From: Desulfosudis oleivorans Hxd3
GTDB lineage: Bacteria > Desulfobacterota > Desulfobacteria > Desulfobacterales > Desulfosudaceae
Assembly (NCBI RefSeq): GCF_000018405.1
Contig: NC_009943.1
Location: 747,001-811,000, forward strand
Direction: 5' to 3'
DNA length: 64,000 nucleotides
In this document: piece after piece, positions 1 through 8,360 of the stretch
Layout of the letters: each line of letters begins with the position of its first letter
How positions within the stretch are numbered: the first letter of the stretch is position 1
The notes under the pieces: generated by a model
Seen by the model: the letters and a program-made list of their open reading frames with translations, nothing else
What the model was told of the DNA's origin: nothing
The model's database searches: none
Translations under genes and position numbers: made by a program

Positions 1-138
1 CTGCTGCTGTTTGTGCTGATCGCCGGTCGCCTGGTGGACCCCCTGGGGTTGATCGCCGGGCTCTCCGTTGTGGTGGCAAGCATGTTCCTGGCAACCCTTT
101 TTGCGATAAAAAAACTCATCTTCAAGGAGGCGATATAA
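1..138 (+). CDS. atpI: ATP synthase subunit I-like protein, C-terminal part
   Basis: The window opens inside this gene; only the last 45 codons are present, ending with TAA at 136-138. The visible part is hydrophobic (two membrane-like stretches split by a short polar turn containing GRLVDP) and ends in a basic tail, KKLIFKEAI. AtpI-type proteins are small membrane proteins encoded just ahead of the F0 subunits and help assemble the c ring. The assignment rests mostly on position: the next gene, atpB, starts two bases after this stop and its ribosome binding site AAGGAGG lies inside this gene. The N-terminus cannot be assessed. Confidence 0.7.
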   Translation: MLLFVLIAGRLVDPLGLIAGLSVVVASMFLATLFAIKKLIFKEAI

Positions 139-139
139 G

Positions 140-829
140 GTGGAGCATCCCTATCTGTTTTTCGTAAAGCTGTTTGAGGCCCTGGGGTTTGAGCATTTTG
201 CTCATACCAGCGTACACATTATTTACACATGGGTGGTCATGGCCCTGCTGATCACGCTGGGTGTTCTGGGGGCGCGCAACATTCAGATCGTGCCCACGAA
301 AATGCAGAATTTTCTCGAGGTGTTGATCTCCGGCATCGAAGAGTTCATGGTGAGCGTTACCGGCGAAGAGGGCCGGTGGTTTTTCCCGCTGGCAGGGACC
401 ATTGCTATCTTCATTGCCGTTTCCAACCTGATCGGCCTGGTGCCGGGCTTTTTCCCGCCCACGGCCAGTATTAACACCCCCCTGGCCTGTGCTATCGTGG
501 TGTTCGTGTTTACCCATTTTATCGGCATCAAGTATCATGGCCCCAAGTATATCAAACACTTTCTCGGGCCGGTCTGGTGGCTGGCGCCCCTGATCTTTCC
601 CATTGAAATCATCGGCCATCTGGCCCGGGTGCTCTCCCTGACCTTCCGTCTCTTTGGCAACATGATGGGCCATGAGTCGGTGCTGGTGATTCTGTTCATG
701 CTGGGCGGCGCCTTTTTCGCGCCCCTGCCCATCATGGCCCTGGGTATTTTTGTGGCCTTTGTGCAGGCATTCGTGTTTTTCCTGCTCTCCGTCATGTATT
801 TCGCCGGCGCCATGGAGCATGCCCACTGA
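140..829 (+). CDS. atpB: F0F1 ATP synthase subunit a
   Basis: Membrane stator subunit that forms the ion half-channels facing the c ring. The 229-residue product has five to six hydrophobic helices and the family signature SLTFRLFGNM, with the essential arginine at residue 170, followed by a conserved C-terminal helix pair. The start is a GTG, preceded by AAGGAGG at a good distance inside the end of atpI. It lies between atpI and atpE, and no F1 gene follows: a terminator comes right after atpE, so the F0 genes form their own operon here, as in many Desulfobacterota. Confidence 0.96.
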   Translation: MEHPYLFFVKLFEALGFEHFAHTSVHIIYTWVVMALLITLGVLGARNIQIVPTKMQNFLEVLISGIEEFMVSVTGEEGRWFFPLAGTIAIFIAVSNLIGLVPGFFPPTASINTPLACAIVVFVFTHFIGIKYHGPKYIKHFLGPVWWLAPLIFPIEIIGHLARVLSLTFRLFGNMMGHESVLVILFMLGGAFFAPLPIMALGIFVAFVQAFVFFLLSVMYFAGAMEHAH

Positions 830-923
830 TTATTTGAAGTCTGTGAACAACAACTCGGTTGTTTTCATATCGGCAAAAGGAAGAAGCAATTATCAATCGT
901 TATTTTGAAGGAGGAAAGAGGAA

Positions 924-1214
924 ATGGAAGCTGAAGCCTTAAAATTTTTTATCGCGTGTGTGACAGCGGCTGGTTTTGGAATCGCCATCGCGGCGTTTGG
1001 TTGCGGCATCGGCCAGGGTCTTGGCCTGAAGGCGGCGGCCGAAGGCGTTGCCCGCAATCCCGAAGCATCCGGTAAGATCACCGTGACCATGCTCATCGGT
1101 CTGGCCATGATCGAGTCGCTCTGTATTTACGCGCTGGTCGTTGCCCTGATCCTGATCTTTGCGTCCCCCATGACGGCAACGGTTACCGGTCTGCTGACAG
1201 GTGCCGGTCACTAA
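924..1214 (+). CDS. atpE: F0F1 ATP synthase subunit c (sodium-type ligands)
   Basis: Proteolipid that forms the rotating c ring. The 96 residues make two transmembrane helices joined by a polar loop with the family motif ARNPEA. The ion-binding carboxylate is Glu64 in helix 2, followed by Ser65; helix 1 has Gln31 in GIGQG. Gln/Glu/Ser is the ligand set of the sodium-driven Ilyobacter tartaricus and Propionigenium modestum c subunits (Q32, E65, S66); proton-type rings usually have Ala or another residue after the Glu. The next ligand, Thr67 in Ilyobacter, is Leu66 here. Sodium coupling is therefore an inference. The ATG is preceded by AAGGAGG at 908-914. Confidence 0.97.
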   Translation: MEAEALKFFIACVTAAGFGIAIAAFGCGIGQGLGLKAAAEGVARNPEASGKITVTMLIGLAMIESLCIYALVVALILIFASPMTATVTGLLTGAGH

Positions 1215-1240
1215 GCAGTAAGCAGTAAAGTTTTAAAAAC

Positions 1241-1273
1241 AAAAAAGGGCCGCGCGTTTCGCGCGGCCCTTTT
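1241..1273 (+). terminator. Rho-independent terminator of the F0 operon
   Basis: A perfect 10-bp stem, GGGCCGCGCG at 1247-1256 with its complement at 1260-1269, has a TTT loop and is followed by TTTT. An A-run precedes it. It lies 33 bases after the atpE stop. Confidence 0.93.
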
Positions 1274-1285
1274 GCGTTTGTTCGT

Positions 1286-1470
1286 GTACTTTTCTTTAGA
1301 AGAAAAGTACCAAAAGAATCGCCCCTGGCAGCTTGGCCACGCCAAAGCGTGGCTTCCCTGGCTCAAATAATTTTTCGGCGCGAAAATGAACTCACTCGCC
1401 TTCGGCTCGTTCAAACAGCATTGCCGCTTTTTCCGAAAAATCATTCTCGCTTCAGCGGCGCTGCAATGGG
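1286..1470 (+). repeat. Dispersed palindromic intergenic element, copy 1
   Basis: Starts with the palindrome GTACTTTTCTT-tag-AAGAAAAGTAC (1286-1310) and ends near GCGCTGCAATGGG. The same modules (ACCAAAAGAA, CAGCTTGGCC, TTTTTCGGCGCG, CCTTCGGC, TTCAAACAGC, CGCTTTTTCCGAAAA, GGCGCTGCAATGGG) recur in partial form at 37370-37507 and inverted at 40430-40609. Short open frames inside are by-products of the repeat, not genes. Confidence 0.85.
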
Positions 1471-1670
1471 GTATACAGCAGGTATGCGTCCCTTTTTGCG
1501 GGTGACACTGGCAGCTCGTCTGCCAGTGCCCGAAGGGCAAGAGGCCTATTAGATTATCCTGGGCAATGCGAACAAATCAACGTGCTGCCTCTTGTGCTGC
1601 GCACCTCGGCCCTTTTGCGTTTTATGGATAAGAGGCATTGAGGAGAGAAAATAATCCGAAATCAAAATCC

Positions 1671-1784
1671 GCTTCGTGTTCTTCCAAATCTTCGTGATCT
1701 TCGTGTTGAAAAACCCTGTCGACGCCATCGGCCGGCCGCTTTTTAACACGAAGAACGCGAAGGGCACGAAGCACACGAAGGAGG
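1671..1784. repeat. Inverted CTTCGTG/CACGAAG repeat next to uvrA
   Basis: The left arm (1671-1714) contains CTTCGTG three times and ends GTTGAAAA. The right arm (1741-1784) starts TTTTTAACACGAAG and repeats CACGAAG or CGCGAAG. The two arms fold back on each other around a GC-rich centre, GGCCGGCCG. The 1274-1787 gap holds this element and the palindromic element before it; I see no gene in it. The element may end uvrA transcripts but has no clean U-run. Confidence 0.7.
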
Positions 1785-1787
1785 AAG

Positions 1788-4619
1788 TCACAGAACTTTT
1801 TTCAGGAACTCTCCGGTGTAGGATCCCTTGATCCGGGCAAGCGCTTCGGGCGGGCCGCATCCCACCACCCGGCCGCCGCCGTCTCCGCCTTCGGGGCCCA
1901 GGTCGATAATGTAGTCCGCGTGTTTGATCACGTCCAGGTTGTGCTCGATGACGATCACGGTGTTACCGGCATCCACCAGCCGGTCCAGCACCCCCAGCAG
2001 GCACTTGATGTCGTGAATGTGCAACCCGGTGGTGGGCTCGTCCAGAAAATAGACGGTCTTGCCGGTGCTGCGCTTGCTCAGCTCCCGGGAGAGTTTGATC
2101 CGCTGGGCCTCGCCGCCGGACAGGGTGGTGGCCGCCTGGCCCAGGTGAATGTAGCCCAGGCCCACGTCGATGAGGGTGGCCAGCTTGGCCTTGATGGCCG
2201 GAATATTTTCAAAAAAAGCCATGGCCTGGTTGACGGTCATGTCCAGCACGTCGGCGATATTTTTCCCCTTGTACCGAACATCCAGGGTCTCCCGGTTGTA
2301 GCGCCGGCCCCTGCACACGTCACAGGCCACGAACACGTCCGGCAGAAAGTGCATCTCGATTTTGATAATGCCGTCCCCGTCGCATGCCTCGCACCGGCCT
2401 CCCTTGACGTTGAAGCTGAACCGTCCCGGCGCGTATCCCCGGGCCCGGGCGTCCGGAGTGTTGGCAAACAGCTCCCGGATAAAGGTGAACACCCCGGTGT
2501 AGGTGGCCGGGTTGGAGCGGGGGGTCCGGCCGATGGGAGACTGGTCGATGTGAATCACCTTGTCGATGTGCTCGGTCCCTGACAGGTCATCATGTTTTCC
2601 TGCCGGGGCCTTGGCCTGGTAGACCTTTCTGGCCAGGGCCTGGTAGAGGGTGTCTAACACCAGGGTGGACTTGCCGGACCCGGACACGCCGGTGACGCAG
2701 GTCAGGGTGGACAGGGGAAAGGCCACATCGACCCGTTGCAGGTTGTTCTGGGCCGCACCGGTCAGGCCCAGCACCTGTTTGCCGATGGGCCGCCGTTTTT
2801 TCGGGGTGGGAATGGTGTCCCGGCCTGAAAAATAGCGGCCGGTCAGGGATTTTTCGTCTTTTAACAGCTGTTCCGGGGACCCGGAAAAGATCACCTCGCC
2901 GCCCCGCATGCCCGCGCCCGGCCCCATGTCCACCACGTGGTCGGCCTGAAGAATGGTTTCCTGGTCATGCTCCACCACCAGCACGGTGTTGCCCAGGTCC
3001 CGCATTTTCATCAGCGAGGCCAGAAGCCGCAGGTTGTCCCGCTGGTGCAGGCCGATGCTGGGCTCGTCCAACACGTAAAGCACGCCGGTGAGCTTGGAGC
3101 CGATCTGGGTGGCCAGTCGAATGCGCTGGCTCTCGCCGCCGGACAGGGTGGCCGCGCCCCGGTCCAGGGTCAGGTAGGTCAGGCCCACATCGGCCAGAAA
3201 CCCCAGCCGGTCCCCGATCTCCTTCAGAATGGGGGTCGCGATCACCCGGTCTTTTCCCGTCAGTGAAAGGGTCGCAAAAAAATCTTTCGCCTGGCCAACG
3301 GATAGCCCGGTGATCCGGGCAATGGTTTTTCCCCCAACGGTCACGGCACTGGCCCCCTTGTTCAGCCGGGTGCCGTTGCATTCGTCGCAGACCCGGAAAT
3401 TCATGTACTGTTTGATGTCCTCCCTTGCCCAGTTGGAGTCGGTTTCCAGGTACCGCCGCTGAAGATTGGGAATTACCCCCTCAAAGGGCCGCCGGGAGAC
3501 GATGCGCCGTCCGTTGCGTTCGGTATAAAAAGGGATCTCCTCGTCGCCGGACCCGTAGAGCAGTACCTGCCGAAAGGCTTCCGGGAGCTTTTTGTAAGGG
3601 GTATAAATGTCTATCCGGTAGTGGGCGGTAAGGGCTTCGAGAAATTCGGCAAACTGCACCGAGTTGCGGTTGGCCCACGGCGCCACGGCGCCGTTGCGCA
3701 GTGAGAGGCCGGGGTCGGGCACGACCAGGTCCGGGTCCAGTTCGGTTACTGATCCCAGACCGTCGCACTTGGGACAGGCCCCCTGGGGCGAGTTGAAGGA
3801 GAAGCCGGCCGGTGTGAACTCCGGATAGCTGATGCCGCATCTGGGACAGGCCGCCTTTTCACTGAACAGCAGGGTGTTGACGGTCTGTTTTGCGTGGCTG
3901 TCCAGCACCTCCACGATGACGGTGCCATCGGACTTGGACAGGGCCAGTTCAAGAGAGTCGGCCAGCCGCTTGGCCATACCCTCCTTGATACGCAGCCGGT
4001 CGGCCACCACCTCAATGGTGTGCTTTTTGTTCTTGTTCAGCTTGCGCACCGTCTCGATGTCGGTGATCTCGCCGTTGACGCGAACCCTTGCAAACCCCTC
4101 CTTTTTCAGTCCGGCCAGCAGTTTTTCATGACTTCCCTTCTGGCCGGTGACCAGTGGGGCCAGGATCAGGATGGCGGCGCCTTCCTCCAGGGCCGTCACC
4201 TGGTCGATAATCTGGTCGATGGTCTGGGAAGAGATGGGGTCGCCGCACTGGTGGCAGTGGGGCCGCCCGCACCGGGCAAAGAGCAGCCGCAGGTAGTCAT
4301 ACACCTCGGTGACGGTGCCCACGGTGGAGCGCGGATTGTGGCTGGCTGTTTTCTGCTCAATGGCAATGGCCGGCGACAGCCCCTCGATCAGGTCCACGTC
4401 GGGCTTGTCCATCTTGCCCAGAAACTGGCGGGCATAGGTGGAGAGCGACTCCACGTAACGGCGCTGGCCTTCGGCGTAAAGAGTGTCAAAGGCCAGGGAA
4501 GACTTGCCCGAGCCGGACAGGCCGGTGATCACCACCAGCCTGTTGCGCGGCAGGTCCACATCAATATTTTTCAGGTTGTGCTGTCGCGCTCCGCGAATGA
4601 GAATGGCATCAGATATCAT
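1788..4619 (-). CDS. uvrA: UvrABC excinuclease subunit A
   Basis: DNA-damage recognition ATPase of nucleotide excision repair, acting as a dimer that loads UvrB. The 943 residues match the usual length. Two ABC-type ATPase halves are visible: Walker [10 protein letters not shown] near residue 31 and GVSGSGKST near 640, and signature motifs [12 protein letters not shown] and [12 protein letters not shown]. Zinc modules are present: CPRC...CPKC in the first half and CEAC...CDVC in the second, plus CGRPHCHQC in the UvrB-binding region. The gene is monocistronic; the next gene upstream, pdxA, is 115 bases away across a hexamer repeat. No sign of damage. Confidence 0.98.
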   Translation of the reverse strand: MISDAILIRGARQHNLKNIDVDLPRNRLVVITGLSGSGKSSLAFDTLYAEGQRRYVESLSTYARQFLGKMDKPDVDLIEGLSPAIAIEQKTASHNPRSTVGTVTEVYDYLRLLFARCGRPHCHQCGDPISSQTIDQIIDQVTALEEGAAILILAPLVTGQKGSHEKLLAGLKKEGFARVRVNGEITDIETVRKLNKNKKHTIEVVADRLRIKEGMAKRLADSLELALSKSDGTVIVEVLDSHAKQTVNTLLFSEKAACPRCGISYPEFTPAGFSFNSPQGACPKCDGLGSVTELDPDLVVPDPGLSLRNGAVAPWANRNSVQFAEFLEALTAHYRIDIYTPYKKLPEAFRQVLLYGSGDEEIPFYTERNGRRIVSRRPFEGVIPNLQRRYLETDSNWAREDIKQYMNFRVCDECNGTRLNKGASAVTVGGKTIARITGLSVGQAKDFFATLSLTGKDRVIATPILKEIGDRLGFLADVGLTYLTLDRGAATLSGGESQRIRLATQIGSKLTGVLYVLDEPSIGLHQRDNLRLLASLMKMRDLGNTVLVVEHDQETILQADHVVDMGPGAGMRGGEVIFSGSPEQLLKDEKSLTGRYFSGRDTIPTPKKRRPIGKQVLGLTGAAQNNLQRVDVAFPLSTLTCVTGVSGSGKSTLVLDTLYQALARKVYQAKAPAGKHDDLSGTEHIDKVIHIDQSPIGRTPRSNPATYTGVFTFIRELFANTPDARARGYAPGRFSFNVKGGRCEACDGDGIIKIEMHFLPDVFVACDVCRGRRYNRETLDVRYKGKNIADVLDMTVNQAMAFFENIPAIKAKLATLIDVGLGYIHLGQAATTLSGGEAQRIKLSRELSKRSTGKTVYFLDEPTTGLHIHDIKCLLGVLDRLVDAGNTVIVIEHNLDVIKHADYIIDLGPEGGDGGGRVVGCGPPEALARIKGSYTGEFLKKVL

Positions 4620-4662
4620 TTTGGTCTTTTTAATTAAATTGTGATGTTGCTGTTATTAGTGT

Positions 4663-4699
4663 ATCGAAATCGGGATCGCTATCGGGATCGAAATCGAAA
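4663..4699. repeat. ATCGGGATCGAAATCG hexamer repeat, copy 1
   Basis: Short tandem array built from ATCGAA, ATCGGG and ATCGCT hexamers in the uvrA-pdxA gap. Related arrays occur at 40755-40785, 41488-41597 and 60787-60820. Confidence 0.7.
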
Positions 4700-4734
4700 A
4701 ACATGTATGCCGTAAAATTTTTTCGGCCTGGCCA

Positions 4735-5751
4735 TCAGGCGGCAGGGCGTTTTCCCAGGCAGGCCGCCTGGTCGATGGCCATGTCGATGGCCGCGGTCAG
4801 GCTGCGGCAGTCGGCCCGGCCCGTTCCGGCAATATCGTAGGCCGTGCCGTGGTCCACCGATGTGCGGATAATGGGCAGGCCCAGGGTGGTGTTAACCCCG
4901 TCCTCGAAGTGAAGCAGCTTGAAGGGGATCAACCCCTGGTCGTGATACATGCACACCACCGCGTCAAAGTCGCCGGCCGCGGCCTTGACAAACACGGTGT
5001 CCGGCGGCCAGGGGCCGGTAATGGCCGCTTCTGTTTTCCGCCGGGCCGCCTCAATGGCCGGGGTGATCAGCCGGGCCTCCTCGTCGCCGAACAGCCCGCC
5101 CTCCCCGGCGTGGGGATTTAAGCCGGCCACGGCGACACGCGGCGCGTTCATGCCGAACCGCTGCTTCAGGCTTTCCACTGTCAGGAGAATGGTGTCGGCA
5201 ATGGCATCCACCGACAGCAGTCCGGGGACATTTTGAAGGGCTGTGTGAATGGTCACCAGCACCACCCGCAGCCGGTTGCCGGCCAGCATCATGGCATACC
5301 GGTTCGTGCCGGTGCGCATGGCCAGCATCTCGGTGTGGCCGGCAAACGCGCTGCCCGCCATTTTCAGGGCCTCCTTGTTGATGGGGCAGGTGACCATGGC
5401 GGAGATGGCCCCGGCCATGGCCATGTCCACGGCCGTGGTGATCCAGGCCTCCATGGCACCACCGGTTTCCGGTGTGGGCTCTCCCCAGGTGACAGGGGAA
5501 AGGGGCGGGGCCGGACTGAACATGCTGATGGTGCCGGGCCGGTAAACGCCGGTTTCCGGGGTGTCGGTCATGTGAATCACCGGCGCGTAACCGGCAACCG
5601 CCATGGCCTGGCCCAAAACGCCGGGGTCTCCGATCACCAGGGGCCGGCACTTTTCGTAAACCGACGTTCCAGCCAGTGCCGTCAAGATAATTTCCGGGCC
5701 TATGCCGACAGGATCGCCCATGGTGATACCGATCAGGGGGCGAGGGTTCAT
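4735..5751 (-). CDS. pdxA: 4-hydroxythreonine-4-phosphate dehydrogenase
   Basis: Oxidises 4-phosphohydroxy-L-threonine in the DXP-dependent pyridoxal phosphate pathway. The open frame runs up to 5910, but the family begins at MNPRPLIGITMGDPVGIGPE, so I place the start at the ATG at 5749-5751, giving 338 residues, the usual size. Metal-binding histidines are visible in VTIHTAL (169), NPHAGEGG (214) and MYHDQG (270), and a substrate-contact His in GHTEML (139). Close relatives (PdxA2 types) act on other hydroxy-acid phosphates, so the exact substrate is not proven. No other vitamin B6 gene is nearby. Confidence 0.93.
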   Translation of the reverse strand: MNPRPLIGITMGDPVGIGPEIILTALAGTSVYEKCRPLVIGDPGVLGQAMAVAGYAPVIHMTDTPETGVYRPGTISMFSPAPPLSPVTWGEPTPETGGAMEAWITTAVDMAMAGAISAMVTCPINKEALKMAGSAFAGHTEMLAMRTGTNRYAMMLAGNRLRVVLVTIHTALQNVPGLLSVDAIADTILLTVESLKQRFGMNAPRVAVAGLNPHAGEGGLFGDEEARLITPAIEAARRKTEAAITGPWPPDTVFVKAAAGDFDAVVCMYHDQGLIPFKLLHFEDGVNTTLGLPIIRTSVDHGTAYDIAGTGRADCRSLTAAIDMAIDQAACLGKRPAA

Positions 5752-5821
5752 TGGTTCAATCCTTTTTACATGAAAACCGAACACTGAAAAATTAAATATT
5801 GTACTACCGGAGGAGGGTTTT

Positions 5822-6709
5822 TTAAACTGTTTTGTCCCAGGAAAAGTCAAGGGGCTCTTCAGCGGGATCGGCGGGCAGGGGCCTTTCAAAAATTGCCGTA
5901 CATACGGCATTCAGCATGTTCAGTCGCTGCTTCAGGTCACCCGTATCAACCGCCAGCAGGCCCCGCCCCCCTTGCATCATCAGGGTTTCCATGTTGTTTT
6001 GCGCCATCTGTTTTTCCAGCCGGGCCGCCCGGAAAAGGGTTTGCAGGCAGGCGGCCTGTTCGGCTGCCAGTGCCGCAAACAGGTCGCTTTCCGCCCCCGG
6101 CCTTTCCAGAATGTGAAGCAGCAGGCGCAGATGGGAAAAAAACAGGGACATGTCGGTCGCGGGAAACCGCGGGACAAAAGCCCGCACAAGGGGAGCCGCC
6201 GGCCCGGTCAGGTCAACCCGGCAGCCCCGAAGGATCGCCATTACGGCCAGCCGGTCTTCCCGCCTGTGCAGGGCTTTTTTTATGGACTCGCAAAGCCCTG
6301 GATCGATGGGTTTTGACAGGTTCAGCCCGCAAACCAGGCGTTTGGCCGCCGGCCTTGGCACGGTACAGGGAATTTTGCCCCTGGCGTCTGAAAACAGCAG
6401 GGCCGTTGGAATGGTTTCCGGAAGCCCGTCCAATAAGGCCCGGCTGTCGACGGAGATACCGGGCCGGTCGGCCAGGCAGGCTTCAACAGCCTGCCGGATA
6501 GAATCGTCCGGCGCGATTACCAGGTCCAGCACCAGGGCCGCCGCGTCGCTGTCCGGCAGGGAAAACAGGTCCAGCAGGTCTTTTCGGCCGGGACAGCCCA
6601 ACGTGGAGTCGATAAAGTGGGCTGCGTCCGCGTCGACGGCAAAGCCTGTTTCAAACAGTTTCAACAGGGTCCGGGCCACTTCCCTGCTGTATGTCAGGTC
6701 TTTATCCAT
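5822..6709 (-). CDS. Hypothetical protein of unknown function
   Basis: A 295-residue protein that I do not recognise. It is cytoplasmic, with no signal peptide or membrane span, and mostly helical with a moderate excess of Leu and Ala. Cysteines (in STLGCPG, KIPCTV and others) do not form an obvious metal site. Its start lies 9 bases after the stop of the upstream DHH-CBS gene (6719), so the two are probably cotranscribed; pdxA follows after a 70-base gap. Codon use and GC match the neighbours, arguing for a resident gene. Confidence 0.75.
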   Translation of the reverse strand: MDKDLTYSREVARTLLKLFETGFAVDADAAHFIDSTLGCPGRKDLLDLFSLPDSDAAALVLDLVIAPDDSIRQAVEACLADRPGISVDSRALLDGLPETIPTALLFSDARGKIPCTVPRPAAKRLVCGLNLSKPIDPGLCESIKKALHRREDRLAVMAILRGCRVDLTGPAAPLVRAFVPRFPATDMSLFFSHLRLLLHILERPGAESDLFAALAAEQAACLQTLFRAARLEKQMAQNNMETLMMQGGRGLLAVDTGDLKQRLNMLNAVCTAIFERPLPADPAEEPLDFSWDKTV

Positions 6710-6718
6710 GGGAGACTG

Positions 6719-8017
6719 TTATTCAGGCAGCTGGTCGTAATAGTACAGCATGGCGTCGGACCGGGTGAAGATGCCGATCACCTTGCCGTCCCTCAGCACC
6801 GGGAGCCGGCCCACGTCATGTTTGACCAGCAGCCGGGCCGCCTTGGGGACCGCCATGTCCGGCGGCGCGGTGACGATGTTGGTGGCCATAAAGGCCTTGA
6901 CCGGCATCTCCCACTGGGCCGCCTTTTTGATCTTGTTGGCATCCCGCACCGAAATAATGCCCACCAGCTGTTCGGCTTCCATCACCGGCATACCCGATAT
7001 CTTTTTTTGTTTGAGCGTGGCAGCCGCCTCCTTCATGGTGGCCGAGGCCTCAATCGTTTCCACGGGAAAGCTCATGAGATCCCCGATGTGCACGGCGGAT
7101 CGCTGGCTGTTCCGGATCAGCTCCAGCACCCACTCCTTTACACCGGTGGTGCCCACGTCCTTTAACATGGCCGATGCCGCCGCCGGCCGGCCCCCGCCGC
7201 CCATGATCCGCATGATCTGGCCCACGTCCAGGGAGTCAACGCCGCTTCGGGCGATCACCACGCACCGTTTTTTCTCCGGTTCGTTGAAGATGCCAAAGGC
7301 GGCGTCCACGTTCAGAATATCCCGGTACATGTGCACCACCAGGGAGAGGCCCTGGGTGTGGCCGGCCAGGTCCATTTCGCAGATGCTGATCCGGTGGCCG
7401 TCCACATTGATCCGTTCCGCCTTCTGCAGCATCTCGAACAGCACCTCCTTCTGCCGGGCTCCGTAGGACTGGCGCAGAAAGTTTTCCAGCACGTTCAGAT
7501 CGGCCTTGCAGTCCAGCAGGTGGGCAGCGGCCCGGGCGTCCCTGGATGTTGTGGCGGGAAAGGTCAGGTTGCCCGTGTCCTCGTAAATACCGGCCATAAA
7601 AAGGGTGGCCTGGATCGGGGAAATGTCGATGCCTTCCGCCGCAAACCGCTCCACAAACAGGGTGGTGCAGGCACCCACCGACTCCTGTACCACCTGGCTG
7701 GCGGTAATGTCGGAGGGTACGCCGTGATGGTCCCAGACATGAATGTCGATATTCGGCCTTTTTTCAAGAACGCTCAGCCGGTCCAGCCGCTTCCACTGGT
7801 TGGTGTCCGTCACCACCAGCCGGGTCACCGCGTCCATATCCACATCCTTGTAAGAGTGAATGGCAAACAGGTCCTTGTGAATGGACAGAAACGCCGAGAC
7901 ATTGGTATTGACCCGTGTGGGCAGCACCATGAGGGCTTCAGGGTAGTACAGGCCGGCCGCCACCAGAGAGGCCAGCGCGTCAAAATCGGTGGTATTATGG
8001 GTGGTAACCACGTCCAT
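6719..8017 (-). CDS. DHH-DHHA1 phosphoesterase with a CBS pair
   Basis: 432 residues. The N-terminal DHH phosphoesterase domain shows TDFDALAS, VTDTN and WDHHG. The DHHA1 part has MGGGGRPAAASAML, a variant of the usual GGGH motif. Two CBS domains follow from about residue 310 (HIGDLMSFPVETI and MATNIVTAPPDMAV). The architecture matches the N-terminal part of the CBS-DHH fusion CCA-adding enzymes of Desulfobacterota and Aquificae, but the poly(A) polymerase-type nucleotidyltransferase module is absent: the protein stops right after the second CBS domain. Likely role: hydrolysis of a small phosphodiester or short oligonucleotide, gated by an adenine nucleotide bound to the CBS pair. That is inference. 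Confidence 0.85.
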   Translation of the reverse strand: MDVVTTHNTTDFDALASLVAAGLYYPEALMVLPTRVNTNVSAFLSIHKDLFAIHSYKDVDMDAVTRLVVTDTNQWKRLDRLSVLEKRPNIDIHVWDHHGVPSDITASQVVQESVGACTTLFVERFAAEGIDISPIQATLFMAGIYEDTGNLTFPATTSRDARAAAHLLDCKADLNVLENFLRQSYGARQKEVLFEMLQKAERINVDGHRISICEMDLAGHTQGLSLVVHMYRDILNVDAAFGIFNEPEKKRCVVIARSGVDSLDVGQIMRIMGGGGRPAAASAMLKDVGTTGVKEWVLELIRNSQRSAVHIGDLMSFPVETIEASATMKEAAATLKQKKISGMPVMEAEQLVGIISVRDANKIKKAAQWEMPVKAFMATNIVTAPPDMAVPKAARLLVKHDVGRLPVLRDGKVIGIFTRSDAMLYYYDQLPE

Positions 8018-8152
8018 GGTCTTTCCCTTTCTTGACAGGCGATGTCAGTTCCTTTGCCCACGAGCCGGGTACGGAATTCCGGATCAGCGGTTATCAGGCT
8101 CTATTTTATCGCAAAAGGGATTTCATAAGAAGGAATAAACGGCTTACCCGGC

Positions 8153-8204
8153 TGGTGCCCCCGGCAGGAATCGGACCTGCGGCACATGGATTAGGAATCC
8201 ATTG
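8153..8204 (-). other. Displaced 3' half of tRNA-Arg (attL)
   Basis: A 52-base stretch matches the 3' part of the tRNA-Arg(CCT) gene at 16401-16452, including the encoded CCA, with three mismatches. Two are a compensating pair in the T stem (GCAGG/CCTGC against GCAAG/CTTGC); the third changes the T loop from TTCGA to TCCGA. The rest of the tRNA is missing. This is the original 3' end pushed away when the element supplied its own copy. The last 27 bases (8178-8204) are identical to 16426-16452 and contain the crossover region. Confidence 0.93.
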
Positions 8205-8311
8205 GACACCATTTTTATTTTTTTGTATTATGTCATAAATACCTTGACATTATTATTTATTTCGCTTATTTTGTTTGTAATCGTTTGGCAAAAATTAGGG
8301 GGTTTAAGCTG

Positions 8312-8336
8312 CATGTGGTCCCCCTATGGTCCCCCC
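8312..8336 (+). repeat. 25-bp direct repeat, left copy (probable integrase arm site)
   Basis: Identical to 16330-16354. It contains two tandem TGGTCCCCC units 11 bp apart. It lies 107 bases inside the left core; the right copy lies 71 bases inside the right core. In the circular form the two would flank the attachment core in the same orientation, as arm-type integrase sites do. Confidence 0.8.
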
Positions 8337-8360
8337 CAAAAAGATGGAAAGGTCAATAAA

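Noticed and set aside
8202-8360. N-terminal extension of the integrase with a hydrophobic stretch
   Set aside because: It would start inside the tRNA core and cross the 25-bp arm-type repeat; the ATG at 8361 has a ribosome site and starts the zinc ribbon.
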